Assembly: GCA_937899395.1 (NCBI GenBank) | Contig: CALBPU010000173.1 | Location: 1-14,637 of the forward strand | Source of the DNA: an uncultured Fretibacterium sp. | GTDB lineage: Bacteria > Synergistota > Synergistia > Synergistales > Aminobacteriaceae | Length of the DNA: 14,637 bases | Direction: 5' to 3' | Shown: in pieces, positions 1-7,250 of the stretch | Numbering within the stretch: the first letter of the stretch is position 1 | How the letters are laid out: the number at the start of each line of letters is the position of its first letter | Program-made: the position numbers and the translations under genes | Notes under the pieces: generated by a model | What the model was told of the DNA's origin: nothing | The model's database searches: none | Seen by the model: the letters and a program-made list of their open reading frames with translations, nothing else

Positions 1-519
1 TTAGTTATAGTATCATTAATACAATATCTTATGTATGAAGATATGTCAATAAAAACTTCAGTTATATTACATGAATTAGGGCACTTGATAGACAATAAAT
101 CATTTACGGGCGGATATTTTTCTCAAAGCTATCAATACGATTTATTCACGACATTAAAATCAGAGGTTGACGAATATATAAATGCCAGGCTGAAAAAATT
201 AAAGGCTGAAAAACCTTCTGAAGGAATAAAGAAAAGTGATGCATATGCTTCAGTAGAAAGAGAATTGCGAAAACTTCCGATTAGTAGTTCAATGTCTGTA
301 TCTGATTTATTTAGCGGTGCGACATTAAATAAGTGTAAAGACAACTGGTCTCATACCACAAGTTATTGGCGTAACGGTCATGAGGTGATTTGCACAGAAT
401 TTTTTGCACAGGTGTATTCTGACTCAATCGTAAATCCCAAAGGTATAGAGACTATAAAACGTTATGCTCCGAAATCTTATGCTATATTCGAAAAAATGCT
501 GAAAGATATGGCGAAATGA
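1..519 (+). CDS. Head-region protein with HELGH zinc-metallopeptidase domain, 5'-truncated by the window edge
   Basis: The reading frame is open from base 1, so this is the C-terminal part of a longer protein. The first ATG (31) has no ribosome binding site and sits inside what looks like domain sequence, so it is probably not the start. The visible part holds HELGH (bases 70-84), the HExxH zinc and catalytic motif of zincins, and a downstream TEFFAQ with Glu at 397-399 that could be the third zinc ligand of a gluzincin. The rest is soluble and Lys/Glu-rich with no membrane segment. It lies just upstream of the capsid protease and capsid genes, where phages usually place portal and MuF/SPP1-gp7-type minor head proteins; such proteins sometimes carry C-terminal enzymatic or toxin-like domains. 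I infer that this is such a C-terminal domain, possibly carried in the virion. The motif is seen directly; the family and role are inference, and a free-standing phage peptidase remains possible. Confidence 0.6.
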   Translation, partial: LVIVSLIQYLMYEDMSIKTSVILHELGHLIDNKSFTGGYFSQSYQYDLFTTLKSEVDEYINARLKKLKAEKPSEGIKKSDAYASVERELRKLPISSSMSVSDLFSGATLNKCKDNWSHTTSYWRNGHEVICTEFFAQVYSDSIVNPKGIETIKRYAPKSYAIFEKMLKDMAK

Positions 520-530
520 GGTAAAGAAAT

Positions 531-800
531 ATGAAGGATATTCCCAGCACAAAAGACGCAGAAAAGCTCCGTGCAATGTATAAAGAGGCATACGGTGACA
601 GCAGTTACGAATATCAAAATAATATGCTTGATCTGCTTGAATTTCGTTTGCTGAATGATGCATATAATGAAAAATTTGGTGATTATATAGGGACAATGTG
701 CAATACTCGTCCTGTAAATGAACTCAACGAGGATATTCGCCGTTGTTTAGAAAAAGGTGTTTTATATGAGGATGACATCCCAGAGGGGGCAATAATATGA
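531..800 (+). CDS. Small hypothetical protein (89 aa) between the metallopeptidase gene and the capsid protease gene
   Basis: A GAGGT-like ribosome binding site (about 518-522) sits about 8 bases before the ATG, and the stop overlaps the next start in an ATGA junction at 797-800, which supports a real gene. The product is small, soluble and acidic, with many Tyr, Asp and Glu residues, and ends in a short acidic stretch followed by Ile-Pro-Glu-Gly. No catalytic motif, signal peptide or membrane segment is visible, and I do not recognise the family. Two roles would fit the position: a small phage morphogenesis protein, or a partner or immunity protein for the metallopeptidase domain encoded just upstream. 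Neither can be shown from the sequence. Confidence 0.65.
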   Translation: MKDIPSTKDAEKLRAMYKEAYGDSSYEYQNNMLDLLEFRLLNDAYNEKFGDYIGTMCNTRPVNELNEDIRRCLEKGVLYEDDIPEGAII

Positions 801-1204
801 GTGTAAGGGACAGACAAGTAAAGACTGAGCAAATTATAGAGTTTAAAAAATCTGATTCCAAACAGCAAATAGTATTTGGTGAGGTATATGTTCCTAACCG
901 CAAGGATACAGATGGAAATTATATGAGTGCTGAAACTATTGAGAAGATGGCACATGATTTTTTATCTAAACAGAGAAATACACAAATAAGTAAGGAACAT
1001 AATGGAGAAACTAATAAGGGTTGCGTTGTAGAAAGTTTTATAGCGCGTGAAGGTGATCCGGATTTTATACCAGGTTCATGGGTTGTAGGAGTTCATGTTC
1101 CTGATGCAGAAATTTGGAAGAGCATAGAAAAAGGCGAATTAACAGGATTTTCAATTGAAGGCACAGGCCAATTAATAGAGGAGGATGAAGAAGAAAATGA
1201 GTAA
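797..1204 (+). CDS. XkdF-type phage prohead (capsid maturation) serine protease
   Basis: 135 aa. The core, residues about 24-122, matches the pattern of the XkdF family (Peptidase_S78_2, named after XkdF of the Bacillus PBSX prophage): FGEVYVPNRKDTDGN, then a helix starting MSAETIEKMAHDF, a KEHNG segment with His68, a GSWVVGVHVPD strand, and GELTGFSIEG with Ser119. His68 and Ser119 are the likely catalytic residues, by analogy with the herpesvirus-assemblin-like fold of prohead proteases. The enzyme should cleave scaffold and capsid proteins inside the prohead before DNA packaging. Its position directly before the scaffold and major capsid genes fits this. The tail is a run of acidic residues (EEDEEENE). 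The start overlaps the preceding stop (ATGA), and the end overlaps the scaffold gene by 8 bases. Confidence 0.85.
   Translation: MSVRDRQVKTEQIIEFKKSDSKQQIVFGEVYVPNRKDTDGNYMSAETIEKMAHDFLSKQRNTQISKEHNGETNKGCVVESFIAREGDPDFIPGSWVVGVHVPDAEIWKSIEKGELTGFSIEGTGQLIEEDEEENE
1178..1184 (+). promoter_or_regulatory. Ribosome binding site GAGGAGG deciding the scaffold start
   Basis: GAGGAGG is the strongest Shine-Dalgarno-like sequence in this region. It directly abuts the first in-frame ATG (1185), which leaves no room for a working spacer, whereas ATG 1197 lies 12 bases downstream. This favours the 1197 start. The site lies within the acidic C-terminal codons of the protease gene, so the two genes are translationally linked. 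Confidence 0.55.
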
Positions 1205-1874
1205 ACCAAAAAAACCCGGCGAATTACAAGATGTCGAAGTGTCAGCGATAAGTCTTGTACCAAAAGCAGCAAACGGAGAACGATTTAAAATATTTAAGAG
1301 CGCGACAGAAGAAGAAGCTCCCGAAACAGTCAATGTAAACAAAGACGAACGGGGGCTTTTTCGTATTCTGAAGAATTTTTTCACAAAAGGTGAAGTAGCT
1401 GACATGGTAACCAAGAGCAAGGCGAAAATGACAATTCAGGAAGCATATTGGGCATTAATGAAAGTAATATTTCCTGATGATGGAGGCACAATTATTACCG
1501 ATAGCAAAACTATTTCGGAGGCGTTAGAAGATTTTACGGAAATAGTTTCAGATTCATTACACGTAAAAATAATAAAATCAGGGCGCAAAATTTCAGGCTC
1601 TAGATTATCCAAATTAAGAGACATTCAAGTAATGTTAAACGAGGTTTTAACCGGAGTGGATGATTCAGAGGAAACTGAAACTACAGGGAGCACGGATTCA
1701 ACAGGAGGAACAGAAGTGAGTAAAGATGAAATAGAAAAAATTATGACGGACGCGTTAAGCCCAATAATGGAACGCATAGGAAAAATAGAAAACGCACGCG
1801 GGTATTCAAATCGAATAATTGAGGAAAATAACGTAAAAAAGAACAATGATAATTTTTGGGGTGAAATATTTTAA
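1197..1874 (+). CDS. Scaffold-like capsid assembly protein
   Basis: 225 aa from ATG 1197; a 229-residue version from ATG 1185 is the alternative, but the ribosome binding site is too close to 1185. Near the N-terminus, about residues 12-37, is VSAISLVPKAANGERFKIFKS-like sequence, a motif I associate with the C-terminal part of XkdF-type proteins. A helical middle follows, then a Ser/Thr/Glu/Gly-rich low-complexity linker (bases about 1664-1717). A charged helix likely to form a coiled coil comes next (bases about 1720-1850), and the protein ends in FWGEIF. A helical, charged, linker-containing protein between the protease and the major capsid gene is what a scaffold looks like. I infer that it guides capsid assembly and is cleaved by the upstream protease. 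The stop overlaps the capsid start by one base (TAATG). Confidence 0.6.
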   Translation: MSKPKKPGELQDVEVSAISLVPKAANGERFKIFKSATEEEAPETVNVNKDERGLFRILKNFFTKGEVADMVTKSKAKMTIQEAYWALMKVIFPDDGGTIITDSKTISEALEDFTEIVSDSLHVKIIKSGRKISGSRLSKLRDIQVMLNEVLTGVDDSEETETTGSTDSTGGTEVSKDEIEKIMTDALSPIMERIGKIENARGYSNRIIEENNVKKNNDNFWGEIF

Positions 1875-2800
1875 TGAGTACAAATAGAATGTTAATGAAA
1901 GATGCCATAACATCAACGGACACTTTAAACGGAACGGGTAAAGGCGGATTATTAAGCCCTCAACAGGCTACGAAGTTTATAAGTTACATGACGGACAATT
2001 CAGCGTTATTGAAAGATACGCGATTGGAGACAATGACCGCACCTGAAAAACAGCTTGATTTCTTATTGATAGGAAGCCGATTAATTAGAAAAGCTACGGA
2101 GGCAACAAGCCCCACAGAATTAGCCAGCGCGAATACTAGTCGTAAAGAATTACGGGGTGTAAAAGTTCGTTTAGCAGCGGATATTACAACGGAATTTTTA
2201 GAGGACAATATCGAGGGTGAAAAAGCTAGTGACCGTATTGCGCGCGAATTGGCTCAACAGTTTGGTAATGACCTCGCAGATTTAATGTTAAATGGAGATT
2301 CTAGTGCTACCGGAACAGACTCAAGCTTTTTAACGATTGGTGACGGCGTAATAAAGCAAGCCAAAGCCAGCACTGATACACATAAATTTAAATTAACAAG
2401 TACAGATTATAAAGGCGTTGTATTTCCCGGAATGCTGAAATTAATGCCTAATAAATTTAAACGCGATAGAGCTAACATGAGGTTTTACTGTTCGAGCAGT
2501 GTGGCAGATAGTTATATTACTAGCCTCGCAGACCGTGTCAGTGAATTAGGCGATAATATTTTGCAGACTGGGAGCTTGGTGAAATTCTTAGGAATACAAG
2601 TTTTTCCAATAGAGTATATGCCTGATGATGTAATAATCTTAACCCAGAGATTAAATTTAGTATCTGGCGTTCAGCGTTCAATGAAAGTATATTCAGAATT
2701 TAATCAGCGCAAGGATTTAACGGAATATACAATGTATATGAGAGTCGATCCCGGTAAAATTGTTTGGGACGATGCTTTGGTAATAGCATATAACTTTTAA
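1874..2800 (+). CDS. Major capsid protein (HK97-like fold expected)
   Basis: 308 aa, a normal length for a phage major capsid protein without a built-in scaffold. Family-like features include ALLKDTRLETMTAPEKQLDF in the N-arm (residues 44-63), DITTEFLEDNIEGE (103-116), FGNDLADLMLNGD (130-142) and FLTIGDGVIKQAK (152-164). The C-terminal part is strand-rich, with YMRVDPGKIVWDDALVIAY near the end. These patterns fit the capsid proteins of contractile-tailed prophages that have XkdF-type proteases. The protein would form the icosahedral shell. GGGGTGA at about 1857-1863 lies 10 bases before the ATG, the best ribosome binding site in the head block, which suits a highly expressed protein. The HK97 fold is expected from the family and not directly visible. 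Confidence 0.85.
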   Translation: MSTNRMLMKDAITSTDTLNGTGKGGLLSPQQATKFISYMTDNSALLKDTRLETMTAPEKQLDFLLIGSRLIRKATEATSPTELASANTSRKELRGVKVRLAADITTEFLEDNIEGEKASDRIARELAQQFGNDLADLMLNGDSSATGTDSSFLTIGDGVIKQAKASTDTHKFKLTSTDYKGVVFPGMLKLMPNKFKRDRANMRFYCSSSVADSYITSLADRVSELGDNILQTGSLVKFLGIQVFPIEYMPDDVIILTQRLNLVSGVQRSMKVYSEFNQRKDLTEYTMYMRVDPGKIVWDDALVIAYNF

Positions 2801-2805
2801 AAATC

Positions 2806-2976
2806 ATGGCTGAAAACGAAAATATTAATAACAAGCCCGATAAAATAATTTTAAAATTAATTGGTGCTGGAAGTTGTAATTATGACGGGACAGTTTTAAA
2901 GAAGGGGCAAACAATAGAATTAAAGAGTCCTCAGGCTGAAAAATATTTGAAATCTGGATTATTCGTAAAAATATGA
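2806..2976 (+). CDS. Small phage protein (56 aa) after the capsid gene
   Basis: A short complete frame fills the gap between the capsid and connector genes. It begins ATG GCT GAA AAC and its TGA overlaps the connector ATG as ATGA (2973-2976), the same junction style as its neighbours. The first dozen residues are polar and probably disordered. The rest reads KIILKLIGAGSCNYDG, then LKKGQTIELKS, then AEKYLKSGLFVKI, which suggests a small beta-rich domain with a final helix-strand. I do not recognise a named family. Small proteins of this kind are common next to phage capsid and connector genes and may be minor head or accessory proteins. There is no clear ribosome binding site; the ATG follows AAATC. 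Confidence 0.65.
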   Translation: MAENENINNKPDKIILKLIGAGSCNYDGTVLKKGQTIELKSPQAEKYLKSGLFVKI

Positions 2977-3581
2977 GTTATTGCACTATCGAAGATTTAC
3001 GCAACGAAGGTGTAACAGAAGAAGAATATGAGGATTCGAAGCTTGAGAAATTAATACAGGCAGCCTGCGAATACATAGACAGAATAACGGGACAATGGTT
3101 CGAGCCTAGAGAAAAAATAATAAAGCTTGATGGACGTGGCGGGCATAATTTAGTTCTACCGATTTTTTTATCTGAAGTCGAATATATAAAAGCAGACGAT
3201 GAATTAATTACCGACTACATTTTATATAATCGCATGGAGGACAGAGCTTATCCTAAAATTTATCGTGAATTAAAATGGCCTAAAGGGAAATTAAATATAA
3301 TAATTTCTGGGACTTTTGGGTACACTGATGAAAATGGAAATGCTCCGGCAGATATAAAACGCATAGCCATGAAATTAGCTTTATATTATTTCCCTAGTAT
3401 TTCGGATTATGAAGCACTATCAGAACAAAATTTAAGCGGTAAAATTATTTCTGAAACAACTGACGGACATAGTTATTCTTTAGCGTCAAGCTCTTACACT
3501 GATTCTATTACCGGCGATACTGAAATTGATAATGTTTTAAAAAGTTATAAGCGTTCAGGCTTTTATATGGCGGTAGTTTAA
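2973..3581 (+). CDS. Head-tail connector (gp6-like adaptor) protein
   Basis: 202 aa. The N-terminal part is typical of the phage gp6-like head-tail connector family: YCTIEDLRNEGVT, then a helix, then ACEYIDRITGQWFEPRE (residues 30-46), followed by a strand region LDGRGGHNLVLPI (52-64). A helical segment around IKRIAMKLALYYF matches the second helix of the family. The protein would dock on the portal ring after DNA packaging and form the first ring of the neck. The position right after the capsid gene and before a head-closure-like gene fits. The final 60 residues are Ser/Thr-rich and less conserved in appearance. Confidence 0.75.
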   Translation: MSYCTIEDLRNEGVTEEEYEDSKLEKLIQAACEYIDRITGQWFEPREKIIKLDGRGGHNLVLPIFLSEVEYIKADDELITDYILYNRMEDRAYPKIYRELKWPKGKLNIIISGTFGYTDENGNAPADIKRIAMKLALYYFPSISDYEALSEQNLSGKIISETTDGHSYSLASSSYTDSITGDTEIDNVLKSYKRSGFYMAVV

Positions 3582-3946
3582 TGAAGCCAAAAATAATTCA
3601 TCCTGTTAAAGTATTTTTATATAAGAGGTTAGAAACTGTAACCGATCCGGAATTTGGAGTAACCGGCGAAATTATATGGAGTGAACCCGAAATTCTTAAG
3701 GGGCAAGTAAAATATTCAAATTTTGAAAAGCTTGTACCAGTGTCTTCAGGTAACGACCCCACAAATGACGGGCATATAGTTTTTTACGCTACTGACTGGG
3801 AAAAATCCGGCGGAAAAGTCGGTGATGAAATCGAAATTGAAAAAAGCTCTAGATTGATAATTACTGAAATAAGGCCAATGGCACATTACAACGAAAAGCA
3901 TTATCACGTACATGTTTATTTTCAAAGGAAGCGCGTAACAAAATGA
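3581..3946 (+). CDS. Probable head-closure (stopper) protein
   Basis: 121 aa. Beta-rich sequence with the layout of the SPP1 gp16 / phage head-tail joining group: an N-terminal IHPVKVFLYKR strand, a central WSEPEILKGQVKYSN region, DGHIVFYATDW, then VGDEIEIEKSSRLIITEIRP and a final HYHVHVYFQRKR strand. The D-x-I followed by I-T-E-I-R-P pattern is common in this group. Proteins of this type plug the connector and prevent DNA leakage before the tail joins. The call rests mainly on gene order (connector before, gpG-like protein after) and the predicted fold. It starts in a TAATG overlap and ends in an ATGA overlap. Confidence 0.55.
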   Translation: MKPKIIHPVKVFLYKRLETVTDPEFGVTGEIIWSEPEILKGQVKYSNFEKLVPVSSGNDPTNDGHIVFYATDWEKSGGKVGDEIEIEKSSRLIITEIRPMAHYNEKHYHVHVYFQRKRVTK

Positions 3947-4446
3947 GCGGTTTAACTGGTGATTGGGAGAAAATAAAAAATTTGTTTAACCCCTCATCAT
4001 TAAAAAATAAAATTCGCCAATGCGCCGAAAAAGTTGGGAATTATGGTGCAAGTGAAGTTAAAAAAGGCATTGTAAACGGAAATTTTACACCGCTACATCC
4101 CTTTACAATTATTAGAAAAAGTTCCAGTAAACCTTTAATAGATCATGGTGATTTAATTGGCAGTGTAACTTATCAAGTTTTAGATGATAACGATAAAATT
4201 TTTATTGGGGTTAATAAAGGCAAAGAAGTAAATATTGCCATTGTTCAGGAATTCGGTTGCACTATAAGAGTAACTCCTAAAATGAGAGCTTATTTACATT
4301 ATCAAGGATTGCATTTAAAAGATTCTACGGAATTTATACATATACCAGCCAGACCATTTTTAAGACCTGTGCTTTTGAGCGAAGATTTTAAAAATAAAGT
4401 TGGCGAAATATATTTAAATGCCTTAAGGGGTGCTTTTTTAACATGA
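3943..4446 (+). CDS. Tail-completion / virion morphogenesis protein (Mu gpG or HK97 gp10 type)
   Basis: 167 aa. Three hallmarks of the phage virion morphogenesis group are visible: PLIDHGDLIGSV (residues 64-75), VQEFG (101-105) and IPARPFLRPVL (134-144). An N-terminal amphipathic helix (about residues 6-42) precedes them. In related phages this protein takes part in tail completion or head-tail joining. Its place between the closure-like protein and the terminator-like protein, upstream of the sheath, agrees. The family call is fairly secure; the exact ring it forms is not visible from sequence. Confidence 0.75.
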   Translation: MSGLTGDWEKIKNLFNPSSLKNKIRQCAEKVGNYGASEVKKGIVNGNFTPLHPFTIIRKSSSKPLIDHGDLIGSVTYQVLDDNDKIFIGVNKGKEVNIAIVQEFGCTIRVTPKMRAYLHYQGLHLKDSTEFIHIPARPFLRPVLLSEDFKNKVGEIYLNALRGAFLT

Positions 4447-4976
4447 TAACAGCAACTACGAGGGCGTTAATTAAATTATTAAGAGATTACATTAATAAAA
4501 ATACAGTGTTAAGCGCAGGGAGTATCGTTGAAATTTCAAAGCTCCCTGTTATTGTTTTGAATGGCCCTGTATTACGCAAGAAATTAAGATTAAATCGGCC
4601 GGCTGAAAAAATAACAGTAATAGATTCAGAAAACAATCAGGCCATAAAAAGTAAATCTCCTTCATGGGTTGATTTAATATTTAATGTAAATTTCACTTGC
4701 GAAAGTAATATTGAACTCTTAGAAATGATTGCAAATTTTATTAATCTTTCGAGAAATATCCCTCTAATAAAGGCTGAGAACGAACGCAAAAGGGAATATA
4801 CGTGGAATTGGCGCAATATGCCCAGTAATGCAATCAGTCCTAATGTTTCACAAGTTTATCAAGGCAATGGCGAAATAATTATTTACGATGTCGAAATTTA
4901 TAACGATTTGGCTCAAAACGAAATTTATTCGTTAATCGAAGAAGTAAGCATAAAAATTAATGAGGTGAAATCATGA
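4443..4976 (+). CDS. Probable tail terminator or neck protein
   Basis: 177 aa, one copy, directly before the small protein and the sheath. An N-terminal helix (ALIKLLRDYIN) is followed by strands (VIVLNGPVLRKKLRL), a WVDLIFNVNFTCESN strand, a helix ELLEMIANFINLS and a final strand-helix part. This helix-strand-strand-helix-strand layout is like that of phage tail terminator proteins, which stop tube growth and join tail to head. I found no unmistakable motif, so the call depends mostly on gene order. Another possibility is a Mu-type neck protein of unknown detailed role. It overlaps both neighbours as ATGA. Confidence 0.5.
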   Translation: MITATTRALIKLLRDYINKNTVLSAGSIVEISKLPVIVLNGPVLRKKLRLNRPAEKITVIDSENNQAIKSKSPSWVDLIFNVNFTCESNIELLEMIANFINLSRNIPLIKAENERKREYTWNWRNMPSNAISPNVSQVYQGNGEIIIYDVEIYNDLAQNEIYSLIEEVSIKINEVKS

Positions 4977-5173
4977 ATGAAGTATTAATCAGGAATTTAT
5001 GTAACGGCCCAAGAGATTACCCACTCAAAAACGGTGAAAGTATTTATTTAGCTTCAAAGGGGCATCCGTCATCAGTCACAAAAATTTCAAAAGAAAATAT
5101 AAGCGAAGCTCTTAATTCCGCAGAGAAAAAAAGATTAATTTCAATTGAAGAATTACAGGAGGCGTTTGAGTAA
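4973..5173 (+). CDS. Small phage protein (66 aa) before the sheath gene
   Basis: A short frame between the terminator-like and sheath genes, with an ATGA overlap at its start and a one-base TAATG overlap at its end. Residues about 17-28 read PLKNGESIYLAS, resembling the LKKGQTIELKS segment of the small protein after the capsid gene (2806-2976). The C-terminal half is helical and charged, AEKKRLISIEELQEAFE. Contractile-tailed phages such as Mu carry a small protein of unknown function at this place. I cannot assign a role. Confidence 0.65.
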   Translation: MNEVLIRNLCNGPRDYPLKNGESIYLASKGHPSSVTKISKENISEALNSAEKKRLISIEELQEAFE

Positions 5174-6741
5174 TGGCTTCAGGTTTACCGCGTGTAACTT
5201 TAACTGAAACTGATTTAAGTCAATTCGTTGATAATCCTCAAACTGGTATTTCATGTGTGGAAGGTATTACAGAAAAAGGCCCGGTCAATAAACCTCAATT
5301 AATTAGTTCTGCTATTCAATTTGAGAGGGTTTTTGGCGGTGAGTTAAAAACATCTGATTTTCCATTAATTGTTAAACGGGCTTTGAGTTATGGTGCTGTA
5401 TTATGGATTTCAAGAATTGCGCATTACACAGATATTACGGACGCATCGAGCTTGACTGCTTTAAACGCAAATATTGAAATAAAAGACAGACAGGAAACTC
5501 CCGTAAACACTTTAAAAATAAAAGCTAGCTCGCCAGGAATATGGGGAAATTCTTTAAAAATAATAATATCTGAAAGTACTCTCGACTCAGAAAATTTATT
5601 TACTCTCAAAGTTTACGATGGGGATGACGAAGTAGAATCATTTTCAGATTTATCTATGTCCGACAGCTCAAGCGATTATGTAGAAAATATTTCAAGTTCG
5701 TATATTGAAATTGAAGACTTAAGCACAGTTTTAAATAAAAAACTTGCTAGGCCAGCTATAGGAACATATATTTTAAATGGTGGAAATGACGGGACTACTG
5801 TAACAGACGCGGATTATATAGGCTCATCAACAAACAGCACAGGGTTATATTCATTTGATGATATTACGGACGCAATGCAGTTAGCTGTGCCCGGTGTTTG
5901 CTCTCCGGCTGTTATTTCTGCTGGGCTGGGATATTGTGAAACAAGGAAAGACATGGTCTTTATTACCGAAACTCCTTTTAATTTAACTCCATCCGAAGCT
6001 GTTAATTTCAGACTGGGAAAAGGCGTTTATAATCATGCAACATTTCAGAGCAATTACGGCGCAATGTATTACCCAAAAATAAAAGTTTATGATGTTTTAA
6101 CTCAAAAAGAACGTTATATTTCCCCTGTCGGTGATGTTTTAGGGGTTATGGCTGTTAATGATTATACCGCTAATGAAAGTTTTGTCCCTGCAGGTAGCAG
6201 GCGCGGAAAATTATTAAATGCTTTAGGAATTGATGTAAATGTTGCCGGTAAAGGTAGAGCAGGTGAAGCTAATTACATTTGCGAAAATCAAATAAATCCG
6301 ATTTGTCTTTTTGATGATACAGGTATCGTTGTTTGGGGTGCGCAGACTTTACAGCGTCAAGCCAGTTTATTACGTGAGTTGAATGTACGCAGAATGTTAA
6401 TAGCTGTTGAAAAAGCTGTCGCTTCGTACGCAAGAGCATATATTCACCAACCAGATGATCCTCAAACTTGGCGTGAATTTTACAGGGGAATTGAACCTAA
6501 ATTCAGAGATTGGACGGCCTCAAGATTCTTTTATGATTACAGAATTTACTGTGATCAAGACGCTGAATCACTCGAAGACGCTAAATTAAATACTCCTGAA
6601 AGCGTTCAAAGAGGCGAATTTAAATGCCAAATATTAGTTAAGCCTGTTGTCGGTATCAAATGGATTTCTATTGATTGCGCAATTACCAGACTTGACGCTG
6701 ATTTTGATGAAACTCTTACTGACATGCTCGACAGCGAATAA
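5173..6741 (+). CDS. Contractile tail sheath protein
   Basis: 522 aa, within the usual size range of sheath subunits. The N-terminus is typical (GLPRVTLTETDLSQFVDNP, then GISCVEGITEKGPVN). A segment with VLWISRIAHYTD and an inserted, more variable domain (residues about 100-200) follow. The conserved core includes VWGAQTLQR, then LLRELNVRRMLIAVEKAV and an aromatic stretch ending RFFYDYRIYCD. The C-terminus (GEFKCQILVKPVVGIKWISI) is the strand-rich end that links neighbouring subunits. The sheath polymerises around the tube and contracts to drive it through the cell envelope. GGAGG at about 5159-5163, inside the preceding gene, is its ribosome binding site. The tube gene follows after a 36-base gap, the largest gap in the block. 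Confidence 0.93.
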   Translation: MASGLPRVTLTETDLSQFVDNPQTGISCVEGITEKGPVNKPQLISSAIQFERVFGGELKTSDFPLIVKRALSYGAVLWISRIAHYTDITDASSLTALNANIEIKDRQETPVNTLKIKASSPGIWGNSLKIIISESTLDSENLFTLKVYDGDDEVESFSDLSMSDSSSDYVENISSSYIEIEDLSTVLNKKLARPAIGTYILNGGNDGTTVTDADYIGSSTNSTGLYSFDDITDAMQLAVPGVCSPAVISAGLGYCETRKDMVFITETPFNLTPSEAVNFRLGKGVYNHATFQSNYGAMYYPKIKVYDVLTQKERYISPVGDVLGVMAVNDYTANESFVPAGSRRGKLLNALGIDVNVAGKGRAGEANYICENQINPICLFDDTGIVVWGAQTLQRQASLLRELNVRRMLIAVEKAVASYARAYIHQPDDPQTWREFYRGIEPKFRDWTASRFFYDYRIYCDQDAESLEDAKLNTPESVQRGEFKCQILVKPVVGIKWISIDCAITRLDADFDETLTDMLDSE

Positions 6742-6760
6742 TTTTTTTGATTTTTTTAAA

Positions 6761-6766
6761 GGAGAG
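6761..6766 (+). promoter_or_regulatory. Ribosome binding site of the tail tube gene in a T-rich gap
   Basis: GGAGAG lies 11 bases before the tube ATG (6778), inside the 36-base gap between sheath and tube (6742-6777). The gap is almost pure T and A apart from this site. Such an unstructured leader suits strong independent initiation for a highly expressed subunit. No stem that would make it a terminator is present. Confidence 0.7.
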
Positions 6767-6777
6767 ATTTTTTAATT

Positions 6778-7248
6778 ATGTCGATATTGGCTATTTTTAA
6801 TGGGAATCCTCGTCAAGGTTGGCAATTTGTAGTAAGAATTTCAGGTTTTGATGCAGCATATTTTCAAAAAGCTACCATTCCAGAAATTGAAACTGAAATT
6901 GATGAGTTTAACGGTGCAGGCAGTGTGCGTTCCACTAAATTTGCAGGACGCGCAAAAATTGGAGATTGCACTCTTGAAAAGGGAATGTATTCAGATTTTG
7001 GTGATAAAGCTGCTTGGAAATGGCTCACCACAGCCGTTAATACTGAACTCGGCATACAAGGACATCCAATGTTATATAAAAAAGATGTCGAAATTTGCCA
7101 CGTAAATAGATTAGGGATTGTTATACAGACTTGGCAATTAAAAGGAGCGTTCTGTTCAAAAATTAATTGGAGTGATAACGAGGGCGAAAGCTCGGAACAC
7201 ATCGTAGAAACTTTAACGCTCACTGTTGATGATATTAAGGTGAAATAA
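6778..7248 (+). CDS. Tail tube protein (T4 gp19 / CIS tube family)
   Basis: 156 aa, a normal length for this family. Recognisable parts are NPRQGWQFVVRISGFDAAYF near the N-terminus, KATIPEIETEIDEFNGAGS, the central LEKGMYSDFGDKAAWKWL helix region, and strands ending in HIVETLTLTVDDIKVK. This matches the T4 gp19-like tube proteins of myoviruses and contractile injection systems. Six subunits form each ring of the inner tube through which DNA passes. It directly follows the sheath, as in nearly all contractile tails, and has its own good ribosome binding site. Confidence 0.88.
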   Translation: MSILAIFNGNPRQGWQFVVRISGFDAAYFQKATIPEIETEIDEFNGAGSVRSTKFAGRAKIGDCTLEKGMYSDFGDKAAWKWLTTAVNTELGIQGHPMLYKKDVEICHVNRLGIVIQTWQLKGAFCSKINWSDNEGESSEHIVETLTLTVDDIKVK

Positions 7249-7250
7249 TC

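Noticed and set aside
6407..6589. Plus-strand 60-codon frame inside the sheath gene
   Set aside because: Shadow frame of the sheath C-terminal core with no ribosome binding site.
6742..6777. T-rich gap after the sheath gene as a terminator
   Set aside because: Two T runs but no GC-rich stem before them; the gap instead carries the GGAGAG site of the tube gene.
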